Below are positions 52,455 through 60,658 of a DNA stretch of 64,000 nt, in pieces; position 1 is the first letter of the stretch; each line of letters starts with the position of its first letter. The DNA lies in the NCBI GenBank assembly GCA_030425205.1, contig JAUIAP010000021.1:49584-113583 (forward strand), in the 5' to 3' direction. The DNA comes from Anaerolineae bacterium (GTDB lineage Bacteria > Chloroflexota > Anaerolineae > Promineifilales > Promineifilaceae). The notes under the pieces are model-generated. The model was not told the origin of the DNA, did not search any database, and was given only the letters and a program-made list of their open reading frames with translations. The translations under genes and the position numbers were made by a program.

Positions 52455-52661
52455 ATGGAATCATCGACCGATAACAATACGCAACGGTGGCAACGCTACT
52501 ATGACAATGCGGTGGGGCGTCCTGCCCGTGAGTTTTTGCGTAGCACGTTGCGCTATTTTCCAAACACGTTCACCTCAACCAGCGTGACCCAGCTTTTTAT
52601 CACAACCCCTACCATTACTATGATCGCTTGCGAGCAGATGTGCCTATCTTTTATTGGATGA
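52455..52661 (+). pseudogene. N-terminal fragment of a SAM-dependent methyltransferase
   Basis: ATG 52455 has AAGGA upstream. The first 36 residues (RWQRYYDNAVGRPAREFL, then RYFP) match the N-terminal helix of class I methyltransferases that normally continues into the glycine-rich SAM loop. After about 52570 the frame turns into non-protein-like sequence and ends, so only the start of the gene survives. The adjoining bases in another frame resemble a cytochrome P450. Confidence 0.5.
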
Positions 52662-52741
52662 GGCATTTTTCGGCCGAATTGTTGGATATGCAAGCACAGT
52701 TGGCAGTTGTGGAAGATGCTAAAATAGATAAATGTCCCTAA
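52565..52741 (+). pseudogene. Cytochrome P450 N-terminal fragment
   Basis: In a frame different from the methyltransferase remnant, about 52583-52651 read RDPAFYHNPYHYYDRLRA followed by DVPIFYW, the usual opening of bacterial P450s (DPAF..NPYPxYxRLRAxxPV). No further P450 sequence follows; a new stretch containing the octamer (52670) leads into the AraC gene, whose ATG overlaps the end of this frame. A small mosaic of gene ends. Confidence 0.5.
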
Positions 52742-53553
52742 AAACTTACTTTCCTAGCAAACCGTTATCAGATTACGTGCAGATGTTATGGTCTTGGGAT
52801 GGGTATCATCCGCCACATCCTGCCGAGCGTATTCTGCCAACAGGTGTGATGGAAATTACGATCAACCTGACCGATGCGCCATTTCGCATTCACCACGTCA
52901 ACCGTGCGCCACAAACGATTCACGGGGCAATGGTCGCGGGCGCGCAGGCCGAGCATTTTGTCGTTGAAACCAATCGGCCGATGTCGCTCCTCTCCGTCTG
53001 GTTCAAACCCGGTGGCGCATTCCCTTTTTTTGGCGTACTCGGCGATGAAATCCGCAACTGCCATCTACCACTCGAAGCAATTTGGCGGTCAGCAGCCAAT
53101 CAACTTTACGAGCAGCTATCTGAGGCGAAATCGTCACACCATCGTTTTTGCATTCTCGAACGCGCGTTATTGTCTCGTCTATATGGCGCAACGGAACGCC
53201 ATCGGGCAATAGATTATGCGCTTAATCTTTTTCAAGCGTCCCCCCACACCCTCAAAATTAGTGACGTGGTTGACGCAATTGGGCTGAGTTCGACGCGCTT
53301 TATCCAGCTATTCCGCGCCGACGTTGGCATGACACCGAAGCAATTCTGTCGAATCCAGCGGCTCCAACGCGCATTCCAGCTCATGTCCGAACAGTGCAAC
53401 TCAAACTTGATAGAGATCGCGCTTGCCTGTGGCTACTACGACCAGTCTCATTTCATCAATGAATTTCGCCGCTTCACGGGCATCACGCCGTCAGCTTATG
53501 CGCCTCAAAGCCGTGAACACAACACCAATTTGCCGATCTATCAGTTGAGTTAA
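52732..53553 (+). CDS. AraC-family transcriptional regulator
   Basis: A 273-residue protein. The N-terminal half (FPSKPLSDYVQMLWSWDGY, ILPTGVMEITINL, SVWFKPGGAFPFFGV) is the sensing domain common to many short AraC regulators (DUF6597-like). The C-terminal half has two helix-turn-helix motifs, ending with the AraC signature DQSHFINEFRRFTGITPSAY. It probably controls the reductase-family gene 70 bases downstream. One octamer (52974) lies inside. Confidence 0.9.
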   Translation: MSLKTYFPSKPLSDYVQMLWSWDGYHPPHPAERILPTGVMEITINLTDAPFRIHHVNRAPQTIHGAMVAGAQAEHFVVETNRPMSLLSVWFKPGGAFPFFGVLGDEIRNCHLPLEAIWRSAANQLYEQLSEAKSSHHRFCILERALLSRLYGATERHRAIDYALNLFQASPHTLKISDVVDAIGLSSTRFIQLFRADVGMTPKQFCRIQRLQRAFQLMSEQCNSNLIEIALACGYYDQSHFINEFRRFTGITPSAYAPQSREHNTNLPIYQLS

Positions 53554-53623
53554 ATTTTTTCCAATACACGGCGACGCGATCTCTCTAAAATGACAGCATC
53601 ACAAACACAAGAGAGGTCATATC

Positions 53624-54178
53624 ATGTCAACAACTCGCAAAGTTATCTACTACGTCGCCATGTCGGTCGATCATTACATCGCTCATACAGATGAAAGCAG
53701 CGATGGTTTTCTAATGGAAGGTCGCCATATTGCCGACTACCTCAAAGACCTACGCGATTACGACACGGTGTTAATGGGTCGCCGCACATACGAATGGGGG
53801 TATCAGTTTGGTGTCGAGCCGGGACAAGCGGTGCCAACCTATGCCCACATGGCGCAATACGTTTTTTCAAAAACGATGCCAGACTCCCAACATGAACAGC
53901 TTCAAGTTATTCGGGACGATCCAGCCGAGTTTGTCAAACAGCTCAAAACGGAAAGTGGCGGTTCTATTTACCTGTGTGGTGGTGGTGAGTTGGCGGGTCA
54001 TCTACTCCAGCATGGCGTCGTCGATGAGCTGATTTTGAAGATAAATCCCGTTTTATTCGGCAAGGGAATTCCGCTTTTTGGCGCATTTGATGACACAATG
54101 CCACTTTCACTGCTGAATGCGAATATTTACGATAATGGCGCAGTGTTTTTGCATTATGCTGTTGAAAAGCGTGTCTAA
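53624..54178 (+). CDS. Dihydrofolate reductase / RibD C-terminal family protein
   Basis: A 184-residue protein with AGAGAGG before the ATG. The fold is recognised from VIYYVAMSVDHYIAH, DTVLMGRRTYEWG (NADPH-binding region), IYLCGGGELAGHLLQHGVVDEL and the terminal PVLFGKGIPLF motif. Members are NADPH-dependent reductases of uncertain substrate, often encoded beside AraC regulators as here. It shares an operon with the AraC gene. Confidence 0.88.
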   Translation: MSTTRKVIYYVAMSVDHYIAHTDESSDGFLMEGRHIADYLKDLRDYDTVLMGRRTYEWGYQFGVEPGQAVPTYAHMAQYVFSKTMPDSQHEQLQVIRDDPAEFVKQLKTESGGSIYLCGGGELAGHLLQHGVVDELILKINPVLFGKGIPLFGAFDDTMPLSLLNANIYDNGAVFLHYAVEKRV

Positions 54179-54222
54179 AGGTTGAGGATTTTCGGCCGAT
54201 TCCAACGAGCCATGCCGACTAT

Positions 54223-54362
54223 CATTCATCCAACAACACGCTCCAGCCAAATGGTATGCTCTCCAACTGTGTCACTCCGCTCACCGTCGCCAAATCGATG
54301 CTGTAGTCATCGCAGGATTTGATTTTATCTACCGAGCTTGCTGCTCCGTTATACTTTCGCCT
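54223..54362 (-). pseudogene. Possible 3' remnant of a coding region
   Basis: On the minus strand an open frame reads DDYSIDLATVSGVTQLESIP then FGWSVLLDE and a TGA at 54223-54225. It has protein-like composition but no start, since the XRE gene lies immediately upstream in another frame. No family recognised. Confidence 0.25.
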
Positions 54363-54738
54363 GTTCTACATCTTCGAGCAACCTCAGCATATCGAGAAAT
54401 AGACTCTTCATCTCATCATCCTCTACCATCTCTATTCGACGCGCTATTTCAGCCATCTCTGAACGAGCCGACGACACTTGTTCTAGCATTGGCTCTTTAT
54501 CCTCTCGAAAGAAGTAGTTAGGCGAAACATCAAAGAACTTTGCCAAGACGCCGATCTTCTCAAAAGTCGGATTGCTCGATGAACCGCTTCGCAAGCGAGA
54601 AAGATACGAAACCGTCACCCGCGACCCCAATTGCATCGTCCCCACTTCAACTTCTGCCTCCCTATATCGCTCACCGTCGGGATGGCATTTCTCCTCGAAT
54701 AGCTGGTTCAGTCGTTTTGTGAATAGGCTCCCTGTCAT
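54349..54738 (-). CDS. XRE-family regulator closing the defence-like operon
   Basis: Start at ATG 54738 with AAGGA 9 bases upstream; two bases separate it from the stop of the helicase gene, so it is translated with that operon. The 129-residue product has an N-terminal helix-turn-helix of the lambda-repressor type (VTVSYLSRLRSGSSSNPTFE, KIGVLAKFFDVSPNYFF) and a C-terminal acidic helix (MLRLLEDVEQAKV) likely for dimerisation. Similar small repressors accompany phage-defence genes and may keep them low until infection; that role is inferred. Confidence 0.85.
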   Translation of the reverse strand: MTGSLFTKRLNQLFEEKCHPDGERYREAEVEVGTMQLGSRVTVSYLSRLRSGSSSNPTFEKIGVLAKFFDVSPNYFFREDKEPMLEQVSSARSEMAEIARRIEMVEDDEMKSLFLDMLRLLEDVEQAKV

Positions 54739-54740
54739 GA

Positions 54741-57700
54741 TCAATTGTCCTTCACTAACGCGCGCTGCTCTAAATCGCGCAGCGCACGCTTGATAAACGC
54801 CTTGCTGGACTTGCCACTGTAAACGATTGAGGATTCATAGTTCTGATACTCCGTGCGGATTCTTTCGGCCGATAACCAGTTGAACGACCCCTCCACATAC
54901 CAATCCAGATCCACCGCCAGAATTTTGCTGTGAATGTTGTGGCAGACAACCACCTCTGCGCCAGCCTCTGTCAACATTTCAGCCGCTGCACTGGCCGACG
55001 GGTCTTGCAGATTGTCGTTGAAACGCTTATCCACATAAATGACGATAGTCACGCCGCGCATGACCGTCGCCGCGACCAGATCAGTGATCTCGTCCGCCTC
55101 AACCGCACGCTGGCGCAAGTACGGCGAGACAATAACCAGTCGCTCTTTTGCGCGGGTGAACGCCTCTGTCAATGTTTGCTGATGTTGTGCCAGCGTCGCC
55201 ATGCGCTGGATTTCGAGATCGTTGTTGTGCGTCTCTTTTTGTGGCGGTGGCACGTCAACGATTTCATTTCCCTCGTGCTCAAACAACATGCGTCCCAGCA
55301 AGCCAGAGGGGGTGTCCCGTTCAGGATCGAACAAATCCATATCGCCGACGACGAGAAAACTGTCGCGGGCACGAGAGACAGCAACGTTGAGCATGTTGAC
55401 ACCGCGATCATAGAAGTAGTTACCCTGATGTGACCCGTCATAGACGGGTGAAAATAGCACAACGGATCGTTCCCCACCCTGCAACGCATGAACCGTGCCG
55501 ACCGTCTCAATATGAAATCCATTCGCCTTGAGCAGGTTTTTGAGCAGTTGCTTTTGGGCAGCGAACGGCGTGATGATAGCAACGGTGTTGTTGAGGTCGC
55601 ACTGGTAATAATCCTCTAGCATCATCTGATTCTGTTCCAGCCAGCTAACGACCATCATCGCCTCTAGCTCATTGGCGCGGCTCCCTCCCTTCTGCGCCGC
55701 CTTGCTCTTGATGTGGACATAGCCCAGCGGCGGCAACGGGTGATTTTCCGACGAGGGTCGTTTTGGGGTCAGTGCGCCGCCGTAGGCGAGACGGTTGCAG
55801 TAGCGGATGATCTCTGGCACACAGCGGCGATGTTCGGCAAGGAACAGACCCGCTTCATAGCTGTGTCCACGCTGGGCTGGTTTTTGGATCGAGCTGCCAT
55901 GCTGGGCCAACTGCATGACCGATCCATCACTGGCACGTAGCGCGGCGATGACCCCTTCATCGGCATCATCTTCCTGCTCAATGAGTCGTTGGTCTTGTAG
56001 GTTGGCAAAATCCACCTTTGTCGGAATGCTCCAAATTGGCTCGATCTGCTTTGTATCGCCGACGACCACAGCTTGCTTGGCGATGGCAAACAGCGACCCA
56101 GATAACTCAGGCATCACCTGACCCGCTTCGTCGACGATCAGTAGGTCGAGCGTGTCTAGCAGCGGTACGTTTTCACCGTTGTAGTAGTCGAAAAAGGCGT
56201 TGCCGCTCTGCATTGTCGTCACAAAACAAGGGGTCAGCATCGCATAGCGTCGCCATCGGCCGATTTGCCCCTTCCGACTGCGCCGATCCCGAAAATCTGG
56301 TTTCCCAACACCGAGACGCTCAACTTCCAGCAACCAGCGACCTTCCCAATAATGGGTCGCCAAACTAAACAGTTCGTGCCGCAGATTAACATCCAGCAGG
56401 TCGAGTTGCTTAGGCAATGCTGTCACAACAGGAATGCCATACCACCCGCCCCATTTGCGCCACTTGTTCCCTACGCGATTCACTTGCGCTTCGGCCGATT
56501 TTGCCTCGGCAATTGCCTTCTCTAATTGCTCCCGTTCTTGCCTCTGCTCTGCTCTGCGCTGCTGAATGTACGTCGCGATCTCGCCAGCCGTCCCCGCAAA
56601 ATCGGTGAGATGTTCCCGTGCAAAGAGTAGGTCGCGCCGTTCCCCACGCTCTTGCACAAAGCCTAAGAAGCGAAACGCAGACAGCCACCACGCAGCCGAC
56701 TGCTGATGCGCCAGCCATGCCCGTTCTGCGTTCTTGAGTGTTTCAATTTCGGCCGAAAGTTCTCCCAGCCGACTTTCCCATTGCGCTCCTTCTGCTTGAT
56801 ATTTGGCTCGCAACTCAGTCCGCGAATGCCATGTGTAGGCTAACTCAATCCCTTCCCGCAATGCTTCCTCAACCATCTGCATTAAGCTATGCAGATGGTG
56901 AACGGCAACCTGCACGCTTTCTATCGGTTGGTCTGTCCACTTGCTGTACTGTTGCAAAAACTGCTCACGGTTGTTGGTGATAAACGCTTCCGTCTCAATT
57001 TGGTCGGGGAATCCGTTCCCATATTTATTCATCACGGGAATCTGCTTGCGTTGCGCTTGCTGACGGCGCTCTTCGTTGCTCGTCAGATAGAGACCATAGC
57101 TGGGAATATCGATCCAGCGTTCGATCTTCGCCATCTTTGCAAAGCTATCCAGCACGTTTGTCACCGCTTGATTATTTGTCGAACTGACGGCAATCAGGGG
57201 CGGGTCGGCTTGGTCGAGGGCAGCCTGTGTCCACAAGTTGGCGACGATCGATTGAATCAGCGTTGTCTTGCCCGTGCCGGGTGGTCCATTGACGGCGGTA
57301 ATGCTGTTTGGCGGCTGTTCGATGATGTTGTAGAGAGCCTCGCGTTGGGAGGGAGAGAGGGGGAATTCGGCCGAATTGCTCCCCACATGCCGCATGGCTG
57401 TCTCGCGCCACGCTTCGATGCTCGACGGCGGCCGACGCTGTGGCGCAGTCGGCGAGACATACGCTTCCAGCAGCGGCGGAACAGTGTCGCCTCGCAGCAG
57501 ATAGTCGTAGGTGCGCTGGACATTGACGTTGTAACCGCTGCCGCCCGTCACGCCCATCACCTCTGAATGCGCTAAAATTTCGTATTCCAATTCTTCAAGC
57601 GTCTGACGCCAGTCGTTTGCGACGGCTCTCAAAACTGCCCGCGCAAACTCGACAACCTCCCCCCATTCGCGGTCGTCAATCGCGGTCAAGTTGGGCGTTT

Positions 57701-58172
57701 CCTGCGTGAGAAACAGGTCGAACTGCTCCATCGTGCCAATGAAATCGTCATGGGTCGGCATCGGCTCCAGCAGCGGGCGCGGAATCCATGGGAGGCGGTT
57801 TGGATGGGGAAAAATGGTGCCGAATTCATCGAGCCGTGCGGGGATAATCAGCGGGTTGATGTGATTGACTCGCTGCCGATTACGATACGCATGATCGTAT
57901 ACTCGCTCTGCGACAATCGGTGCGATCAGGATGTCGATGTATTCGGTGTCGTCGTCGGGGCTTTTCTCGCGCTGATGGGGTGGCTTCTCGCCGCGCTCGG
58001 CGTAGACGTCTTCAAATAAACGGTGCAGCAGCCAGTCGCTGATCTCCAACTGGGTTAAATCCCGCTCCTCAAACCGATACGTCTCACCCGGTAATGAGCG
58101 CAGATCCAGCAACTCCGCATCTGCCAAGCTCTTTTGCCAATACGAGATAACGCGTCTTGTATGGGTACTCAT
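54741..58172 (-). CDS. SF1 helicase (Upf1/DNA2-like) fused to a phospholipase-D nuclease domain
   Basis: An 1143-residue protein. The helicase core has Walker A NGPPGTGKTTLI (near residue 300), a long coiled-coil insertion (about 440-560), Walker B LLIVDEAGQVMPEL (near 680), GDTKQIEPIW, FLAEHRRCVPEI, and the late motifs VGTVHALQGGERSVVL and NMLNVAVSRARDSFLV (about 885-945). The final 140 residues are one PLD domain: IVSPYLRQRAVEAD, then HSKILAVD and EGSFNWLS, an HKD site. One-chain helicase-PLD proteins are the hallmark of Mokosh type II defence (MkoC), where nucleic acid is unwound and cut. All key residues appear intact. Its start overlaps the stop of the small membrane protein gene (ATGA) and the XRE gene follows. 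It carries five octamers, so it looks long resident. Confidence 0.9.
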   Translation of the reverse strand: MSTHTRRVISYWQKSLADAELLDLRSLPGETYRFEERDLTQLEISDWLLHRLFEDVYAERGEKPPHQREKSPDDDTEYIDILIAPIVAERVYDHAYRNRQRVNHINPLIIPARLDEFGTIFPHPNRLPWIPRPLLEPMPTHDDFIGTMEQFDLFLTQETPNLTAIDDREWGEVVEFARAVLRAVANDWRQTLEELEYEILAHSEVMGVTGGSGYNVNVQRTYDYLLRGDTVPPLLEAYVSPTAPQRRPPSSIEAWRETAMRHVGSNSAEFPLSPSQREALYNIIEQPPNSITAVNGPPGTGKTTLIQSIVANLWTQAALDQADPPLIAVSSTNNQAVTNVLDSFAKMAKIERWIDIPSYGLYLTSNEERRQQAQRKQIPVMNKYGNGFPDQIETEAFITNNREQFLQQYSKWTDQPIESVQVAVHHLHSLMQMVEEALREGIELAYTWHSRTELRAKYQAEGAQWESRLGELSAEIETLKNAERAWLAHQQSAAWWLSAFRFLGFVQERGERRDLLFAREHLTDFAGTAGEIATYIQQRRAEQRQEREQLEKAIAEAKSAEAQVNRVGNKWRKWGGWYGIPVVTALPKQLDLLDVNLRHELFSLATHYWEGRWLLEVERLGVGKPDFRDRRSRKGQIGRWRRYAMLTPCFVTTMQSGNAFFDYYNGENVPLLDTLDLLIVDEAGQVMPELSGSLFAIAKQAVVVGDTKQIEPIWSIPTKVDFANLQDQRLIEQEDDADEGVIAALRASDGSVMQLAQHGSSIQKPAQRGHSYEAGLFLAEHRRCVPEIIRYCNRLAYGGALTPKRPSSENHPLPPLGYVHIKSKAAQKGGSRANELEAMMVVSWLEQNQMMLEDYYQCDLNNTVAIITPFAAQKQLLKNLLKANGFHIETVGTVHALQGGERSVVLFSPVYDGSHQGNYFYDRGVNMLNVAVSRARDSFLVVGDMDLFDPERDTPSGLLGRMLFEHEGNEIVDVPPPQKETHNNDLEIQRMATLAQHQQTLTEAFTRAKERLVIVSPYLRQRAVEADEITDLVAATVMRGVTIVIYVDKRFNDNLQDPSASAAAEMLTEAGAEVVVCHNIHSKILAVDLDWYVEGSFNWLSAERIRTEYQNYESSIVYSGKSSKAFIKRALRDLEQRALVKDN

Positions 58173-58498
58173 GATGTGGAAAGTCGACCGACAAAAGCAC
58201 GTGCGACTAAGAAAAAGACGGCAGCTAAAAATAGCAAGAGCATCATCGTATTGCTCATTGGAAGCAAAATGCCGTTGGTCGTCGTTGGGGGGATTTCGGT
58301 TGAACGTATTCGCGCAAAGTATCCCACTAAGCCAAATCCAACCGTCATAATCGTCAGCGGAAGATACTTAACATCCCGCTGATTCAAAAAGCGCAGAGCG
58401 AGTGCAATCAGCGCGCTGCCAACTGCGACGACAGCCAAAAAATCACCTATGAGTAAGGTTGTGGTGGCGAGAAGTTCAAGGGGATCAAGTTGAAACAT
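58169..58498 (-). CDS. Small three-helix membrane protein within the defence-like operon
   Basis: A 109-residue protein, ATG at 58498 with GGAG upstream, ending in a 4-base overlap with the helicase start. Three hydrophobic stretches: LLATTTLLIGDFLAVVAVGS, YLPLTIMTVGFGLVGYFA and MMLLLFLAAVFFLVARAF. No family recognised. In defence operons such proteins may be membrane effectors or anchors; that is inference from place only. Confidence 0.7.
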   Translation of the reverse strand: MFQLDPLELLATTTLLIGDFLAVVAVGSALIALALRFLNQRDVKYLPLTIMTVGFGLVGYFARIRSTEIPPTTTNGILLPMSNTMMLLLFLAAVFFLVARAFVGRLSTS

Positions 58499-58573
58499 AT
58501 CATCTCCGCAGGTATGGAAGGGTAGAGCTAAATGTGTAGCTGAGTTACATCATATACTTTGGTTGAAAAGCGC

Positions 58574-60658
58574 CTACTGGACTGCGAAATCAACCAAAAT
58601 CTTCTCCAACCGCTCCTCATGCAAATTAAAGTGATTCGTCGGAAATATCTTCGGCTTCTTGCGACTCTTCTGCATCACCACTTGCTCATGCAACTGCTGA
58701 AACACGTTGATAGGCCGCAGTAGAAACGCCTGCACACTCTCTGCCCCACCGACCCACGCCTGTAGCTGCGACTCATACGAGTCGAGCTGTCCATCATCTT
58801 CATTGGCGGCACGTTCTGCCAACTGTGCGTTGATCTGATCACGATAGCCGACAGACTGCCAAATCAGTTGCCACGACTTATGGTCATGTCCGATCAGTCG
58901 GTCGTAGCAGTTGCGAATAAACAGCCACTGTTGCCCTGAGATAGTTCGTTCATTTTCAAAGCGACTGGCCGCCCAATCGCTGACAAAACTCAACAGCGTC
59001 AACATCGAGTAGTAGATCGTCAGAAAGTTGTTGAGATGATCGGCATTCGGTGCAGCTGCATGTTTTTCGAGCTTACGGTACAGGCGGTAAAGACAATCAT
59101 CAAACCCAGCAAGCGCATTGTCATAGGCTTCTGAGCCAGCATGCTTGGATATTCCACCCATCACATTTCCCATTGTGGCTCGCTCCATACTCAGCTGACG
59201 CGCACGCGCAGCAAAAAGCATGTCCAACGGTATGTCAAATCGCTTTAGAAACAGTAGCAACTCTTGCTCATCACCCGTTTCGACGATCTCTCTCAAAACC
59301 TCGTATAGCTCGGCCGGATCGCTGAAGATGCGACGCTCGCGTTGCCGCATTTTGTCACCGCGTGCCTCGACTAGATCAACGACCCAGACAACGTTTGATA
59401 CCCGCTGTTCACCCTGCTGATTATGACCAATAAGTTCAACGCTGAGCGGGTGTTGTTTGCGGAGGGATGGTGGCATAGGAACTGTGGCGGCGTAAGGTTG
59501 TTCATCGCTCAACCCATGCGGGGTGCTGATACGAACCAACTTCGGCCGAAAATCTCCCCCATCTCGCGTCATCAGCCGCAAGTGCTTCTTCTCACGCACA
59601 GCCTCAACCAAATACTCCACACGCCATGCACTTTCGGCACGCTTCGGCTCCTCCCGCTTTGAGACGACCAACTGATCGGCCGATCTCACCCGCGTCACCG
59701 TCAACTCATCAGGCCGCACCAGCGCACGCGCCACTTTCCCTTCAACTTCTCCAAACAGACCGACTTCGTAGTTACCAGCTTGCGCCGTTCGGCACAGTGC
59801 GGGTGCAGTGAAGTTTGCGCTGCCCGTCAGCAAGTAGCTTGTTGTCCCGCAATCAAAATGGATCGCCTTACCGTGCAAATAGCGGTCACTTCCGTCATAC
59901 CGCCAGACGATCAGCTTGTCGTTGAGCAATGCTGTTGGGAAGTTGCTTTTGCCCTGCTGCACATAGATGTGAACGGGTGTCATTGGGAAACGTTCTTGCA
60001 AACGTGCTAACGGGGTGAGCCGATTGTCGTAGAAGGGTGAAACGATCTCTATTTTGCGTGGATTATCGACTGGGAAATCATCAAGCAGTGTGTCGAGAAT
60101 CGGCCGATCCACATTATGCACCAAGCGCAACGGTGACGCTGCTTGCGTGTGAATCAGCCGCATACACAGTTGCTCAATCGTCTTGAACTGTTCGAGCAGC
60201 TTACTGCTCCCATCTTCAGTTACTATGCGAAACAGAAATGCTAACACCTCTTGAAATAGCCCCGCATACTGCTGCTTCTCCTTCGACAGCTCAAACAAAG
60301 ATTGCAGCTCCAGATTGCTGGCGATTCCCGAGCGGGTCAAATTGGCACTGCTAATCGCCAGCCGCGCCTATTTTTCGGACGCAAGCAGATACAGCTTAGG
60401 ATGGAATACACCGTTCGTTTTAAGCGATGTGACGAGGTAGTCACGGTTGAGCTTACGCGGAACGTAATCACCAGAGAGTATCGCTTCGTAACTACCTCGA
60501 TCAATCACAATGCTGATCTCCGCACACACGGACAGCGCACGAAGCTGCATCAGGTAACGCTCCAAGAACGGAACATCCAGCCCGTAGCTGCACAAGAACG
60601 CCGCCTCATAGGGATGCCGCTTGTCAAAAAATGGCTTGATCAGGTCAAATTTGCTCAT
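58574..60658 (-). pseudogene. Two-HKD phospholipase-D-family protein interrupted by one in-frame TAG
   Basis: A single frame of about 694 codons starting at ATG 60658, whose start overlaps the upstream stop by 4 bases (ATGA). Codon 97 is TAG (60368-60370). It falls inside the first HKD motif, between FHPKLYLLASEK and ARLAISSANLTRSG. The rest is intact: second HKD in YLHGKAIHF..TGSANFT (near residue 265), then a long helical C-terminal half of unknown fold (about 350-690, NNFLTIYYSMLTLL, YDRLIGHDHKSWQL). It would be a PLD-fold nuclease-like partner of the unknown upstream protein. Either inactivated by one mutation, read through at TAG, or made as a shorter protein from an internal start such as that near 60340, which would lack the first HKD. 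Confidence 0.75.

Noticed and set aside
54741..58172. BREX or DISARM assignment of the helicase gene
   Set aside because: No PglX/PglZ, methyltransferase, DrmB-like DUF1998 or SNF2 helicase is present. The SF1 core plus C-terminal PLD fits the Mokosh type II layout better.
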